DNA of 64,000 nt from Roseivivax sp. THAF197b (GCF_009363255.1 NZ_CP045318.1:1278001-1342000); one strand, 5' to 3'; shown: positions 18,294-29,001, counted from the stretch's first letter. Translations and numbers: made by a program. Notes: a model not told the origin generated them from the letters alone.

Positions 18294-20261
18294 ATGATTA
18301 CAGAACTCGGACATTTCGCCCTGATCCTCGCGTTCCTCGTGGCGCTGGTTCAGATGGTCGTGCCGCTGATCGGCGCGCATCAACGCTGGCAGGGATGGAT
18401 GGCTGTGGCCGAACCCGCGGCCACGACCCAATTCCTGTTGGTGGGCTTTTCCTTCGCCGCGCTGATGTATGCCTTCATCACGTCCGACTTCTCGTTGAGC
18501 CTCGTTGTGCAGAATTCCCATTCCGCCAAACCGATGATCTACAAGATTTCGGGCACCTGGGGGAACCATGAAGGCTCTATGCTGCTGTGGGTGCTGATCC
18601 TGGCACTCTTCGGCGCGATGGCCGCCTGGTTCGGATCGAACCTGCCCGAGACGCTGCGGGCCCGCGTTCTGGCCGTGCAGGCCGCGGTGGGCGTGGCCTT
18701 CTATGCCTTCATCATCTGGACCTCGAACCCCTTCACGCGCATGGCGGTGCCGCCCTTTGACGGGCAGGATCTGAACCCGCTGCTGCAGGATCCGGGCCTC
18801 GCCTTCCATCCGCCGTTTCTGTATCTCGGCTATGTCGGTCTTTCGATCTGCTTCTCCTTCGCGGTCGCAGCCCTGATCGAAGGCCGGGTCGATGCCGCCT
18901 GGGGCCGCTGGGTGCGTCCCTGGACGCTGGCCGCCTGGGTGTTCTTGACCATCGGCATCGGGCTCGGCTCCTGGTGGGCCTATTACGAGCTGGGCTGGGG
19001 CGGCTTCTGGTTCTGGGACCCGGTGGAGAACGCCTCCTTCATGCCTTGGCTCTTTGCCGCAGCCCTTCTGCATTCGGCCATCGTGGTCGAGAAACGCGAG
19101 GCGCTGAAAGCCTGGACGATCCTTCTGGCGATCCTCGCCTTCGGCTTTTCCCTGATCGGGACGTTCATCGTGCGCTCGGGCGTTCTGACCTCCGTGCACG
19201 CCTTCGCGAACGATCCGGATCGCGGCGTTTTCATCCTGATGATCTTGGTGTTCTTCACCGGTGGCGCGCTGACGCTCTTCGCGATGCGGGCCCATGCGAT
19301 GCAGGCCAAGGGTGTCTTCGGTGTCGTCAGCCGCGAGAGCGCGCTGGTCGCCAACAATATCCTGCTTGCCGTGTCGTCCTTCGTGGTCTTCGTGGGCACG
19401 GTCTGGCCGCTGGTGGCCGAGATGCTCTTCGATCGCAAGCTTTCGGTCGGGCCGCCCTTCTTCAACGCGGCCTTCACGCCCTTCATGCTGATCCTCGGAT
19501 TGATCCTGCCCTTGGGCGCGATGATTTCCTGGAAGCGCGGCAAGCTCGGCCGTGTGGCAAAGACCCTGATGCCGGTCTTCGTGCTGGCCGTGGCATTGGG
19601 CGGGCTGGCGTGGTCGATGCAGACAGGCCGGTCGCTGTTGGGGCCGGTCGGCGTCTTCCTGGGCGCCTGGCTTGTGGGCGGCGCGCTGACCGATCTGTGG
19701 TCGCGCACAGGCCGCAGCCGGGACCTCAAGCGCCTGCTGCGTCTGCCGCGCGCCGATTGGGGCAAGTCCACCGCCCATGCGGGGCTTGGTATCCTGTTCA
19801 TCGGTGTTGCGGGTCTGACGGCCTGGGAAAGCGAAGATATCCGGGTCGCGCAGGTGGGTGAAAGCTTCGAGGTTGCGGGCTTCACCCTGACGCTGAACGA
19901 TGTGCGGCGCGTGCAAGGGCCGAACTACGTCTCGACCATGGGCGATGTCACGCTCGCGCGGAACGGCACGGTTCTGGCCGAGCTCTTCCCCGAGAAGCGC
20001 AATTACCCGGTGGCGCAGATGCCCACCACCGAAGCTGCGATCGATTACCGCTTCCTGCGCGATGTCTACGTGGTGATTGGCGACCGGCAGGAGAATGGCG
20101 GCTGGGTCGTGCGGACCTATATCAAGCCGCTGGCGAACTGGATCTGGGCGGGCACGCTGATCATGTCGCTCGGCGGATTGCTGAGCCTCACGGATCGCCG
20201 ATTCCGGGTGGCCGCCGGGGCCCGGAAGAGTACTGCCAAGAATGCGGTGCCTGCGGAATGA
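18294..20261 (+). CDS. ccmF: Cytochrome c haem lyase subunit CcmF
   Basis: A 655-residue polytopic membrane protein of system I cytochrome c biogenesis. It takes haem from CcmE and, with CcmH, attaches it to apocytochrome c in the periplasm. The WWD haem-handling motif is clear (YYELGWGGFWFWDPVENASF), with the preceding WGNHEGSMLLWVL block and conserved His in membrane loops. It overlaps ccmH by ATGA. ccmE lies 17 kb away and ccmI is not seen in this window. Confidence 0.98.
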   Translation: MITELGHFALILAFLVALVQMVVPLIGAHQRWQGWMAVAEPAATTQFLLVGFSFAALMYAFITSDFSLSLVVQNSHSAKPMIYKISGTWGNHEGSMLLWVLILALFGAMAAWFGSNLPETLRARVLAVQAAVGVAFYAFIIWTSNPFTRMAVPPFDGQDLNPLLQDPGLAFHPPFLYLGYVGLSICFSFAVAALIEGRVDAAWGRWVRPWTLAAWVFLTIGIGLGSWWAYYELGWGGFWFWDPVENASFMPWLFAAALLHSAIVVEKREALKAWTILLAILAFGFSLIGTFIVRSGVLTSVHAFANDPDRGVFILMILVFFTGGALTLFAMRAHAMQAKGVFGVVSRESALVANNILLAVSSFVVFVGTVWPLVAEMLFDRKLSVGPPFFNAAFTPFMLILGLILPLGAMISWKRGKLGRVAKTLMPVFVLAVALGGLAWSMQTGRSLLGPVGVFLGAWLVGGALTDLWSRTGRSRDLKRLLRLPRADWGKSTAHAGLGILFIGVAGLTAWESEDIRVAQVGESFEVAGFTLTLNDVRRVQGPNYVSTMGDVTLARNGTVLAELFPEKRNYPVAQMPTTEAAIDYRFLRDVYVVIGDRQENGGWVVRTYIKPLANWIWAGTLIMSLGGLLSLTDRRFRVAAGARKSTAKNAVPAE

Positions 20262-20731
20262 CGGGGATGCGCGCCTCCGCCCTTGCGGGCGTCCTCGCCG
20301 CGATGATCGCGCTCCCGGCCTTTGCGGTGCAGCCCGACGAGGTGCTGGACGATCCCGCCCTCGAGGCGCGGGCGCGCCAGATCTCCGAAGGGCTGCGCTG
20401 CCTTGTCTGTCGCAACGAGTCGATCGACGAAAGCAATGCCTCGCTGGCCCGCGACCTGCGCATCCTGGTGCGCGAACGGCTCGTCGAAGGCGACACGAAC
20501 GAAGAGACCGTCGACTACATCGTCGAGCGCTACGGCGAATATGTCCTGCTGAACCCGCAGACCGATGGCTGGAACTGGCTTCTCTGGGCCGCCGGTCCTC
20601 TGATGTTGCTGACAGCGGCGGGCCTCGGCGCGGGCTATCTGCGCGGACGTGCAAAGGCCGTGCCGCAAGCGGAAGCAGCGCTCAGCCCGGACGAAGAGAA
20701 GCGCCTCAAGGATCTTCTCGACGATGTCTGA
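20258..20731 (+). CDS. ccmH: Cytochrome c maturation thiol protein CcmH
   Basis: A 157-residue protein with a signal peptide (residues 1-23, cleavage near FAV), the redox motif LRCLVCRNES and a single C-terminal membrane helix (NWLLWAAGPLMLLTAAGLGAGYL). CcmH reduces apocytochrome c thiols and partners CcmF. The length matches the short CcmH form, without the CcmI-like TPR extension. Its start overlaps the ccmF stop. Confidence 0.97.
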   Translation: MTGMRASALAGVLAAMIALPAFAVQPDEVLDDPALEARARQISEGLRCLVCRNESIDESNASLARDLRILVRERLVEGDTNEETVDYIVERYGEYVLLNPQTDGWNWLLWAAGPLMLLTAAGLGAGYLRGRAKAVPQAEAALSPDEEKRLKDLLDDV

Positions 20732-20801
20732 CGCCGCGTAGCGCTTTGCCTTTCGCGCCATGCCGGTATTTGATGCGGCAAACGCGCGAGAGGACAGACC
20801 C

Positions 20802-21578
20802 ATGCAATACGAAACGATCACCTACGCGGTCACGGACGGCGTGGCCGTGGTGACCATGAATCGCCCCGACGTGATGAACGCGCTCAACACGCAGATGCGC
20901 GCGGAGATCACCCATGCCATCCAGCAGGGCGGCACGGAGGCGCGCTGCGTCGTGCTGACCGGCACGGGGCGGGCCTTCTGCTCGGGGCAGGATCTCGGTG
21001 ACCGGGCCAATGCCGCCAATCTCGATCTCGAACGCACGCTGCGCGACGAATACGTGCCGATGCTGCGCGCCGTGGTGGATTGCCCGGTGCCAACGATTTC
21101 GGCGGTGAACGGCGCGGCTGCCGGGGCAGGGGCCAACCTGGCGCTGGTCGCGGACGTGGTCATCGCGACTGAGAGCGCCTTCTTCAGCCAGGCCTTCACG
21201 CGGATCGGGCTCATCCCCGATGCCGGCGGCACGTGGGCGCTGCCCCGCCAGATGGGCCTTGCCAAGGCGATGGGTGCGGCACTGTTCGCCGAGAAGATCA
21301 CCGCGATGCAGGCCGACAAGTGGGGCATGATATGGGAGGCGGTGCCGGACGACCAGTTCGACGCCCAATGGAAGGCGCGTGCGGCGCATCTCTCCAAGGG
21401 GCCGACCGCGGCCTATCAGAAGGTGAAGACCGCGATGCATGCGAGTTTCGAGAACGATCTCGAGGCGCAGCTCGCGTTGGAAGCCAAGCTGCAGGGCGAA
21501 TGCGGCAAGACCCGCGACTTCAAGGAGGGCGTCGTGTCGTTCCTCGAAAAGCGCCCGCCCGTCTTCGAGGGGCGCTGA
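20802..21578 (+). CDS. Enoyl-CoA hydratase/isomerase, PaaG-like (1,2-epoxyphenylacetyl-CoA isomerase type)
   Basis: A 258-residue crotonase. CoA-binding and oxyanion-hole blocks are FCSGQDLGDR and NGAAAGAGANLAL. The region GLIPDAGGTWALPR through WGMIWEAV and the C-terminal DFKEGVVSFLEKRPPVFEG closely follow PaaG as I recall it. PaaG isomerises ring-epoxyphenylacetyl-CoA to an oxepin and also moves double bonds in β-oxidation intermediates. No other paa gene is nearby, so a general acyl-CoA isomerase role is equally possible. ATG 20802 gives the usual length. Confidence 0.85.
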   Translation: MQYETITYAVTDGVAVVTMNRPDVMNALNTQMRAEITHAIQQGGTEARCVVLTGTGRAFCSGQDLGDRANAANLDLERTLRDEYVPMLRAVVDCPVPTISAVNGAAAGAGANLALVADVVIATESAFFSQAFTRIGLIPDAGGTWALPRQMGLAKAMGAALFAEKITAMQADKWGMIWEAVPDDQFDAQWKARAAHLSKGPTAAYQKVKTAMHASFENDLEAQLALEAKLQGECGKTRDFKEGVVSFLEKRPPVFEGR

Positions 21579-21599
21579 GCCCACCAGTACAAAAACGCA

Positions 21600-21640
21600 A
21601 AACGCCCGGGCAGTCGTCGTGACCGTCCGGGCGTTTCTGT
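21600..21640. terminator. Bidirectional terminator between convergent genes
   Basis: Arms AAACGCCCGG (21600-21609) and CCGGGCGTTT (21627-21636) form a 10-bp stem. On the minus strand the stem is followed by TTTTGCGTTTTT, serving the repeat protein gene. On the plus strand it is followed by CTGTTT, serving the enoyl-CoA isomerase gene. Confidence 0.8.
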
Positions 21641-21658
21641 TTCGGCAAGGGGCCGGGA

Positions 21659-23788
21659 TCAGGCCATCATGCTGTCGGCCTCTTCCTCTTCTTCCGGCTG
21701 CTCCTCGGTCTCTTCGGCGACAAGCTCGTCCTTGAAGAGGATGTCGTATTGTGCGCCCTCGCAATCATCCGCCTTGGGATTGCTGTAGCACAGATCGTCG
21801 ACCGCGCCGGAGCCCACGAGGTTCACATCCATGAAGGTCACGCCCGCCGTTGCGATCTCGATGGTCTGGACGCTGTTGTCGCCCGCCGCCGGGATCTCGA
21901 AGCTGTTCAGCACATTGCCGTCGGCGTCGAACAGGTCGATGGTGCCGCCCTGTTCCTCGACATCGAGGATGTTGACCGATTGCACATCGGATGCGGACAG
22001 GAACTCGAAGGAGATCGTGCCGCCATGGGCGTTGTCGTCCGGGTCGGAGCTGTCGCCATCCTCGGAGAGGATGATCGCCTTGCCCTGATCGGCAAAGCCA
22101 AGGTCCCAGTCGCCGCCTGTCGGGTTCGCGGTGTCGAAGATCATCGCATCGCTCGGCCCGTTGGGGTCGGAGCCCGCATTCTGCCCGGTGATCAGGAGCC
22201 CGGAGAAGGCGCTGAACGGATCGTCGCCTGCCTCTGCACTGTCGAAATCCTCGCAGACCTTTTCGCTGTCGTCGTCATCCTGGGTCGCTTCCGGCAGGGC
22301 CTCGACCTTGATGTTGTCGATGAGGATATCCTCGTTCGACGCGGAGATGTCGCTGTCGAAGCGGAACTGCACGTTGGACGAGGCGGTGTCGAGGATGCCG
22401 CCCTCATAGGTCAGGGTGGTCGCGTCCTTCGTGATGGTCTGGCCGGTTTCCGAGCCCACGAGCGCGGTGCCCGCATCATTGACCATGAACTCGTCGAGCA
22501 GCACCCACTCGCCGCCATCGATCTGCACTTCGACGCGCAGGCTGTCGGCATAATGGCCCGAATTTTCGAACGTGCCGGTGCAGGGCGACTCGGCATCGAA
22601 GGTGAAGCGCACGGGATCGTCGGTTGCGACTTCCTTGAAGGTCAGCAGACCGTCATCTCCGCCATCGGTCGCGAGCTTGCCATAGCAGACATCCCAATGC
22701 GTCGAGCCCTCGACGATTTCGCTTTGCGATGCGTAGTGGATGCCGTCGAAATCGTCTTCGAGCAGGCAGATCGGCTCGGGCGGAGTGTCGCCGTCGACGA
22801 CGACCTCGTTCACGGTGCTGATCTGCACATTGTCGATGTCGATATATTCGTTGCCGGCCGAGATGTCGGAGACGAAGCGGAACTGCGCGCCTTCCTCGAC
22901 CGTGTCGAGGATGCCGCCTTCATAGGTCAGCGTGCCGCCGTGATCGTTGAAGGTTTGCCCGGTCTCGGAGCCGACCATCGCCGTGCCCGCATCGTTCACC
23001 GCGAACACGTCGAGCGTGACCCACTCGCCGCCATCGATCTGGACCTGCACGGACAGGCTGTCCGCGGCATGGCCGGAATTCTCGAAGCAGGAGACGTTCC
23101 ATGTGGAGGCATCAAAGGTCAGGCTGACGGCCTCGTTCGCCTCGACCTTGCCGAAGGTCAGAGCACCGTCATTACAGCCATCCGTCGAGAGCTGGTTGTT
23201 GTAGATGTACCAGCCGTCATTGCCCACGACGCTGTCGCTCTGCTCGGGCGTGTGGATGGCATTGAAATCCTCGGACAGGGCCACGGTCTCGACCAGCTCG
23301 GTCGTTGTGCCGCTGTCGCTGTCGCCGGGATTGCCGACCAGCGCCTGGCCGTTGCCGGTATCGGAATCGATCACGACGGTGATGTTTGTGAAGTCGATAT
23401 CTTCGATGCTGAGGGTCTGGTCAAAATCCACAGGCTGGATCGTGAAGGCCAGCGGCGCGCCCACTTCGCCCGCGGTGCTGCCTGCCTCGACGGAGCCGAA
23501 CTGCACGCCCACATCGAAGCTTTGCTGCACCATCGCGCCGTTATCGAGGTGGTTCACGCTGTCGACGGTGTTGTCGAAGCCGGTGATCGGGATATTGCCC
23601 TCGAAGGGAAACACGTCGAGCGGCATCTGCTCGGCGTCACCCTTGAGATTGAAGAAGAGCCCGTCGATATCCATCGCCTGCGACGGGTCGACGAAGCGGA
23701 AGACCAGCTTGTTGCCGTCGGGGATGACTTCGAGGTCGATCGTGGGATCGCAGCCCAGGGTGATGAAAAACGTGTCGGCTGAGGACAT
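21659..23788 (-). CDS. Large acidic repeat protein of unknown function (probably surface or secreted)
   Basis: A 709-residue, strongly acidic protein with no recognised family. Residues about 1-165 form an N-terminal β-rich domain. Two tandem units of about 150 residues follow (near 172-331 and 345-495). They share DGLLTF/DGALTF, FENSGHxADSL, VQIDGGEWV, VNDAGTAxVGSETGQT and TYEGGILDT, and look like β-jelly-roll modules. Residues about 508-670 form a third module, and the tail is Glu-rich (EETEEQPEEEEEADSMMA). There is no N-terminal signal peptide, so type I secretion is possible, though I see no classic glycine-rich RTX nonapeptides. Base composition matches the neighbours. Function unknown. 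Confidence 0.8.
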   Translation of the reverse strand: MSSADTFFITLGCDPTIDLEVIPDGNKLVFRFVDPSQAMDIDGLFFNLKGDAEQMPLDVFPFEGNIPITGFDNTVDSVNHLDNGAMVQQSFDVGVQFGSVEAGSTAGEVGAPLAFTIQPVDFDQTLSIEDIDFTNITVVIDSDTGNGQALVGNPGDSDSGTTTELVETVALSEDFNAIHTPEQSDSVVGNDGWYIYNNQLSTDGCNDGALTFGKVEANEAVSLTFDASTWNVSCFENSGHAADSLSVQVQIDGGEWVTLDVFAVNDAGTAMVGSETGQTFNDHGGTLTYEGGILDTVEEGAQFRFVSDISAGNEYIDIDNVQISTVNEVVVDGDTPPEPICLLEDDFDGIHYASQSEIVEGSTHWDVCYGKLATDGGDDGLLTFKEVATDDPVRFTFDAESPCTGTFENSGHYADSLRVEVQIDGGEWVLLDEFMVNDAGTALVGSETGQTITKDATTLTYEGGILDTASSNVQFRFDSDISASNEDILIDNIKVEALPEATQDDDDSEKVCEDFDSAEAGDDPFSAFSGLLITGQNAGSDPNGPSDAMIFDTANPTGGDWDLGFADQGKAIILSEDGDSSDPDDNAHGGTISFEFLSASDVQSVNILDVEEQGGTIDLFDADGNVLNSFEIPAAGDNSVQTIEIATAGVTFMDVNLVGSGAVDDLCYSNPKADDCEGAQYDILFKDELVAEETEEQPEEEEEADSMMA

Positions 23789-23989
23789 GGCGCAATCTCC
23801 GCATCGATAAAGAAACCTGCCGGGCAGGGGCTCCGGCCTGAATTGTGTTAGAAAGACGGCGAGGATTTAGCAATTTTTTTATGTTTTTCAGAGAGATGAC
23901 GCTACGTTTGTTCCCGTCATGGAGACAATGCGCGGCCCATGGCGGTATTGCCTCCGGGGTCGTTTCCAAATTGAGGCCCGGAATCAAAA

Positions 23990-24015
23990 CGGCCGCGGCA
24001 TCGCTGCCACGGCCG
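23990..24015 (-). terminator. Probable intrinsic terminator of gltA
   Basis: On the minus strand, 25 bases past the gltA stop, CGGCCGTGGCA and TGCCGCGGCCG (one T:G wobble) form an 11-bp stem with a GCGA loop, followed by TTTTGATT. The rest of the 251-bp spacer (23789-24039) has a moderately AT-rich part near 23865-23890 that probably holds the promoter of the repeat-protein gene; no further gene is seen. Confidence 0.75.
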
Positions 24016-24039
24016 GTCTGCAATCTGTGATTTTTGGGA

Positions 24040-25335
24040 TCAGCGCGATTCGATATCGCGGTAATCGCGCTGCGTGTTGCCGAGGTAAAGCTGGCGCGGC
24101 CGACCGATCTTGTTCTGCGGATCGTTCAGCATTTCCTTCCACTGGCTGACCCAGCCCACCGTGCGCGACAGCGCGAAGATCGGCGTGAACATCGAGGTCG
24201 GGAAGCCCATCGCCTCGAGGATGATGCCGGAATAGAAGTCCACGTTCGGGAACAGCTTCTTCTCGACGAAGTAGGGGTCGTTGAGTGCGGCCTGCTCCAG
24301 CTCCTTCGCGGTGGCGAGGATCGGGTTGTTCTCGATCCCCATGAGGTCGAGCACCTCGTCCGCGGATTGCTTCATGACCTTCGCGCGCGGGTCGAAGTTC
24401 TTGTAGACCCGGTGGCCGAAGCCCATCAGGCGGAACGGATCGTTCTTGTCCTTGGCGCGCGCGATGTATTCCGGGATGTTCTCGGGCGAGCCGATTTCCT
24501 TCAGCATCTCGAGGCAGGCCTGGTTTGCACCGCCATGTGCAGGCCCCCAGAGGCAGGCCACGCCGGCCGCGATGCAGGCAAACGGGTTCGCGCCCGAGGA
24601 CGAGGCCAGACGCACCGTCGAGGTCGAGGCGTTCTGCTCGTGATCCGCGTGCAAGGTAAAGATCCGGTCCATCGCACGGGCGAGGATCGGGTCGACGACG
24701 TATTCCTCTGCCGGGACGGCGAAGCACATGTGCAGGAAGTTCGCCGCATAGGACAGATCGTTGCGCGGATAAACGAAGGGCTGACCCACCGAATACTTGT
24801 AGGCCCAGGCCGCGATGGTGGGCATCTTGGCGATGAGCCGGTGCGATGCGACCTCGCGCTGATAGGGATCGGCGATGTCGGTGCTGTCATGGTAGAAGGC
24901 CGACATGGCGCCCACGACCCCGACCATGATGGCCATCGGGTGCGCGTCGCGGCGGAAGCCGCGGAAGAAGTTCACCATCTGCTCGTGCAGCATGGTGTGG
25001 CGCGTGATCGTGTTCTCGAAGTCTTCGAGCTGCGTCGAGGATGGCAGTTCGCCGTAAAGCAGCAGGTAGCACACTTCGAGGTAATGCGACTTCGAGGCCA
25101 GCTGGTCGATCGGGTAACCGCGGTGCAGAAGCTCGCCCTTGTCGCCGTCGATGAAGGTGATCGTCGAGTCGCAGCTTGCCGTGGAGGTGAAGCCCGGATC
25201 GTAGGTGAAGACGCCCGCCTGCGCATACAGCTTGCGGATGTCGATCACGTCGGGGCCCGCCGTGGGCGTGTAGATGGGCAGGTCGTAGGACTGCCCATCG
25301 ATGGTCATCGTTGCGTTCTTGGAGCTGTCAGCCAT
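24040..25335 (-). CDS. gltA: Citrate synthase
   Basis: A 431-residue type II citrate synthase condensing oxaloacetate and acetyl-CoA in the TCA cycle. The catalytic residues are in place: His in GPAHGGANQ, His in [13 protein letters not shown] and Asp in NVDFYSG. The N-terminal domain resembles the NADH-regulated hexameric form. ATG 25335 is preferred because AGGAAGGG lies 9 bases before it; an ATG 21 bases upstream would place that site inside the coding region. A hairpin follows the gene. Confidence 0.97.
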   Translation of the reverse strand: MADSSKNATMTIDGQSYDLPIYTPTAGPDVIDIRKLYAQAGVFTYDPGFTSTASCDSTITFIDGDKGELLHRGYPIDQLASKSHYLEVCYLLLYGELPSSTQLEDFENTITRHTMLHEQMVNFFRGFRRDAHPMAIMVGVVGAMSAFYHDSTDIADPYQREVASHRLIAKMPTIAAWAYKYSVGQPFVYPRNDLSYAANFLHMCFAVPAEEYVVDPILARAMDRIFTLHADHEQNASTSTVRLASSSGANPFACIAAGVACLWGPAHGGANQACLEMLKEIGSPENIPEYIARAKDKNDPFRLMGFGHRVYKNFDPRAKVMKQSADEVLDLMGIENNPILATAKELEQAALNDPYFVEKKLFPNVDFYSGIILEAMGFPTSMFTPIFALSRTVGWVSQWKEMLNDPQNKIGRPRQLYLGNTQRDYRDIESR

Positions 25336-25437
25336 GCCGTCATCCCTTCCTGTCATTCCGCCATGCCGCGTTCACCGGCATGGGCCCTTGTTTCCGGGAC
25401 GCTCGGGCTGGTCGCTCAGGCCTGGGGCTGGCGCCCG

Positions 25438-26850
25438 TCAGGCATCGAGGCGTCCCGCCTGTTCGATGCGCAGGAGGCTTTCCTCCCGCCCGAGAACAAG
25501 CATCATGTCGAACACGCTGGGCGTGACCGCGCGGCCGGCAAGCGCCGCACGCAGGGGGCCCGCCATCTTGCCGAATTTGATGCCATGAGCGTCCGCGACA
25601 GCATTGGTTGCTGCCTCTAATCCGTCTCGCGACCAGCTAGCATTTTGCAGGTGCGGCGTCAATTCTCCCAGTATACCACGGGATACATCATCCAGCGCCT
25701 TGGCGGCTTTCTCATCCGGCTCGACGGGGGCGTCGGTCAGGATAAAGTGCGCCTTTTCAAGAAGCTCCGGCAATGTCTTCGCGCGATCTTTCAGGCAATA
25801 CATCGCCCGCGATAATCCGTCTTTCTGACCTTCGGTCAAGGGAATGTCTCCCTTGGCGTCGAGATATGCCGAGATTTCATGCAGCAGCGCAGCATCGTCC
25901 ATGGCGGCGATATGCTGACCGCAGAGATTCTCCAGCTTCTTGAAGTCGAGCCGGGCGGGGGATTTGCCGATGCCGCCCAGATCGAACCAGTCCCGCGCCT
26001 CGGCATCGGTGAAGAATTCGTCGTCGCCGTGGCTCCATCCGAGGCGGGTCAAATAATTGCGCATGCCGGCCGCCGGATACCCCATCAGCTGGTATTCCTC
26101 GAGCCCGACCGCGCCGTGGCGCTTCGACAGCTTCTTTCCGTCGGGGCCATGGATCAGCGGGATATGCGCATAGACCGGGACGTCCCAGCCCATCGCCTCG
26201 TAGATGCCCATCTGGCGCGCCGCATTGTTGAGGTGATCGTCACCCCGGATCACATGGGTCACGCCCATGTCGTGATCGTCGACCACCACCGCCAGCATGT
26301 AGACGGGCGTGCCGTCCGAACGCAGCAGGATCATGTCGTCGAGCTGGTCATTGCCGATCCGCACGTCGCCTTGCACCTCGTCGCGGATCACCGTCTCACC
26401 GGTTTCGGGCGTCTTCAGGCGGATGACGTAAGGGGTATCTGAAGGATGCGTCGCGGGATCCGCATCGCGCCAGGGTGAGCGGAACAGCGTCGAGCGGCCC
26501 TCGGCCCGGGCGGCTTCGCGGAATGCCTCGATCTCTTCCTGCGTCGAGAAGCACTTGTAGGCGGCCCCCTTGTCCAGAAGCGTGCGCGCCACTTCGGCAT
26601 GGCGATCGGCGCGGGCCGCCTGGCTGACCACCTCGCCATCGTGATCGAGGCCGAGCCAGCCCATCCCCTGCAGGATGGCGGCCGTCGCCTCTGGCGTGGA
26701 GCGCGCGCGATCCGTGTCTTCGATCCGAAGCAGGAACTTGCCGCCACGACCCCGCGCATAGAGCCAGTTGAACAGCGCCGTCCGGGCGCCGCCGATATGC
26801 AGATATCCCGTGGGAGAAGGGGCGAAGCGAGTGACGACCTGTTCGGACAT
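25438..26850 (-). CDS. gltX: Glutamate--tRNA ligase
   Basis: A 470-residue class I aminoacyl-tRNA synthetase. The HIGH motif occurs as [18 protein letters not shown] and the KMSKS motif as KKLSKRHG. Many alphaproteobacteria carry two gltX-like genes, one of which charges tRNA-Gln with Glu for later amidation; which type this is cannot be decided here. ATG 26850 begins [15 protein letters not shown], the normal family start. It is divergent from comEC across 78 bases. Confidence 0.97.
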   Translation of the reverse strand: MSEQVVTRFAPSPTGYLHIGGARTALFNWLYARGRGGKFLLRIEDTDRARSTPEATAAILQGMGWLGLDHDGEVVSQAARADRHAEVARTLLDKGAAYKCFSTQEEIEAFREAARAEGRSTLFRSPWRDADPATHPSDTPYVIRLKTPETGETVIRDEVQGDVRIGNDQLDDMILLRSDGTPVYMLAVVVDDHDMGVTHVIRGDDHLNNAARQMGIYEAMGWDVPVYAHIPLIHGPDGKKLSKRHGAVGLEEYQLMGYPAAGMRNYLTRLGWSHGDDEFFTDAEARDWFDLGGIGKSPARLDFKKLENLCGQHIAAMDDAALLHEISAYLDAKGDIPLTEGQKDGLSRAMYCLKDRAKTLPELLEKAHFILTDAPVEPDEKAAKALDDVSRGILGELTPHLQNASWSRDGLEAATNAVADAHGIKFGKMAGPLRAALAGRAVTPSVFDMMLVLGREESLLRIEQAGRLDA

Positions 26851-26928
26851 AAGAAGCGTTAACCTTTCGATAACCAAGGGCGCGCAAAGTGCTGCGGACC
26901 CATATCACGCGGGGCCGGGAGGACAAGC

Positions 26929-29001
26929 ATGGGCCGGGTCTGGACCGCCATGGAAACACGCCTCGCCTCGCAATCGGGGGCGTTGTTCCCGTGGCTCGCG
27001 GTTTTGTTCGGTCTGGGCGTCGGGGTCTATTTCGCTTTGCCCATCGAGCCACCGCTCTGGTCCCTCGCGGTGATGGCCGGGCTGGGGGCGCTATGCGTGC
27101 TGCAGGCCTGCCGGACGGGGCTGCTGGCCTCGGCGCTCCTGTTTTGTGTCGCCATGCCTGCGCTGGGTGTCTCGGTTTCGGGTCTGCGCACGGAGATCGT
27201 GGCCACCCCGCTGATCGACGGGCGTTATTTCGGTCCGATCCAAGGGCGGATCGTCGCGCTTGATCGTTCCGCGTCGGGCAAACCGCGCCTCACGCTTGAC
27301 CAGGTGGTGCTGCCCTGGACCCCGCCTGAACAGACGCCGCGCCGGGTGCGCGTGTCCCTTCATGGCGATCAGCGCTGGCTCGATCCCGCACCGGGGCGCG
27401 TTGTGATCCTTACGGGGCATCTCTCCGCGCCGCAAGGTCCGGTGGAGCCTTATGGTTTCGACTTCCGCCGCCACGCCTGGTTCAAATCGCTGGGCGGCGT
27501 GGGATATACCCGCTCGCCGGTTCTGCACCTGTCGGAAGGGGGCGATGTGTTGCCCGTCGCACGCGTACGACACGCGCTTGCGAAGCGGATCCGGGCGGCG
27601 CTGGGAGAGGATCGCGGCGCGGTCGCGGCGGCCATCCTCGTGGGCGACCGCAGCGGCATTTCGCCTGACGCGCTGACAGCGTTGCGCGAATCCAACCTCG
27701 CGCACCTTTTGGCGATATCCGGGCTGCATATGGGCCTTGTGGCGGGGCTCGTCTTTGGCGGGCTGCGTTTGGGCCTCGTGGCCTTGCCCGGCATCGGGTT
27801 GCGCTGGCCGGTGAAGAAAATCGCGGCATGCGGCGCATTGATCGCGGCGGCAGGCTATCTCGCCCTCTCGGGGGGCAATGTCGCGACGCAACGCGCCTTC
27901 GTCATGGTGTCCGTGATGTTGCTCGCCGTGGTGCTCGACCGGCGGGCCTTGTCCCTCAGATCCGTGGCGATTGCCGCGTTGATCGTTCTGGTCCTCACGC
28001 CCGAAGCGTTGCTGGGCCCCGGTTTCCAGATGTCCTTTGCCGCCACGACGGCGCTGGTTGCAGCCTTTGCCGCCTGGCGCAATCGCGGGTTCGAGGGCCG
28101 TTTGCCGGGCTGGCTGCGCGGTGCCGCGGCACTCGTGCTGTCCTCGGCGGTCGCGGGGGCGGCGACCGCACCTTTCGCCATGGCCCATTTCAACCTGATC
28201 TCGCATTACGGGCTCCTGGCCAACCTCCTCGCCGTGCCGCTGATGGGGGTTCTGGTCATGCCTGCCGGGCTCATGGCGCTCGTGGCGATGCCCTTCGGAT
28301 GGGAGGCCGTGCCGCTTTGGATCATGGGGGGCGGGCTCGACTGGATCATGGGTGTGGCCGCTTATGTCTCGGGCCTGCCGGGTGCTGTCGGTCAGATCAA
28401 GGCGCCGCCCCCATGGGTCCTGCCGCTGATTGCCTCGGCAGGTCTGATCTTCGTGCTGTGGCAGGGGCGTGGACGACTAATCGCGGCATTTCCCGCCATC
28501 GCGGCGCTGTCGCTCTGGGCCATGAGCGAGCGTCCGGAAATCCTGATCGCGCGGGACGGCGCCCTTGTGGGCGTCATGACAGAAGAGGGCCGTGCCCTGT
28601 CGAAAGCCCGTGGTGCCGGGTTCACGGCGCGTCTATGGGCCGAAAACGATGGGGAGCGCATCGGTCAGGAGGATGCCGCGAAGCTTTGGTCCGCGCTTGA
28701 TGGGGAGGTGGTGCACCTGTCGCGCAAGCGGGACCTCGCGGTCTTCGCGGGATGTGAGCGCGGGATGCTGGTCATCAGCGTTTTCGCGTTGGACGCAGCA
28801 AAAGGCTGCAGGATCATCGGGCCTGCCGAGCTTGCGCGAAGCGGTGCCATGGCGATCACGCACACACCGGACGGGCTGCGGATCATCACGTCGCGGCAGA
28901 TTACCGGACTGCGGCCCTGGTCAGAAACCAGATCGGAGCGATGGTCGGACGCGCGTCCGCAGAAGCTCGCCTGGAAAGGCCGGTCTCCAGCGGGTCAGTA
29001 G
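26929..29001 (+). CDS. comEC: ComEC/Rec2 family DNA uptake channel, without metallo-β-lactamase domain
   Basis: A 690-residue polytopic protein. The N-terminal DUF4131-like region is followed by the Competence domain ([25 protein letters not shown] is the hallmark) with about ten membrane segments to residue ~530. ComEC carries single-stranded DNA into the cytoplasm during transformation. The C-terminal ~150 residues (from [14 protein letters not shown]) do not show the HxHxDH motif of the usual β-lactamase-like nuclease domain. In R. capsulatus ComEC is needed to receive GTA DNA. ATG 26929 follows GGGAGGACAAGC. It overlaps convergent lexA by 7 bases. Confidence 0.92.
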   Translation: MGRVWTAMETRLASQSGALFPWLAVLFGLGVGVYFALPIEPPLWSLAVMAGLGALCVLQACRTGLLASALLFCVAMPALGVSVSGLRTEIVATPLIDGRYFGPIQGRIVALDRSASGKPRLTLDQVVLPWTPPEQTPRRVRVSLHGDQRWLDPAPGRVVILTGHLSAPQGPVEPYGFDFRRHAWFKSLGGVGYTRSPVLHLSEGGDVLPVARVRHALAKRIRAALGEDRGAVAAAILVGDRSGISPDALTALRESNLAHLLAISGLHMGLVAGLVFGGLRLGLVALPGIGLRWPVKKIAACGALIAAAGYLALSGGNVATQRAFVMVSVMLLAVVLDRRALSLRSVAIAALIVLVLTPEALLGPGFQMSFAATTALVAAFAAWRNRGFEGRLPGWLRGAAALVLSSAVAGAATAPFAMAHFNLISHYGLLANLLAVPLMGVLVMPAGLMALVAMPFGWEAVPLWIMGGGLDWIMGVAAYVSGLPGAVGQIKAPPPWVLPLIASAGLIFVLWQGRGRLIAAFPAIAALSLWAMSERPEILIARDGALVGVMTEEGRALSKARGAGFTARLWAENDGERIGQEDAAKLWSALDGEVVHLSRKRDLAVFAGCERGMLVISVFALDAAKGCRIIGPAELARSGAMAITHTPDGLRIITSRQITGLRPWSETRSERWSDARPQKLAWKGRSPAGQ

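Noticed and set aside
17598..20654. 1018-residue open frame on the minus strand opposite ccmF-ccmH
   Set aside because: Arg/Gly/His-rich composition, no domain likeness and no ribosome binding site. It lies opposite clearly recognisable ccmF, ccmH and holin genes; long antisense frames are expected in GC-rich DNA.
21749..23782. 677-residue open frame on the plus strand opposite the acidic repeat protein
   Set aside because: Considered because the minus-strand protein has no known family. The minus-strand protein has coherent repeats and acidic β-rich blocks, and a bidirectional terminator fits its end. The plus frame is an Arg/His/Asp-rich mirror of those repeats.
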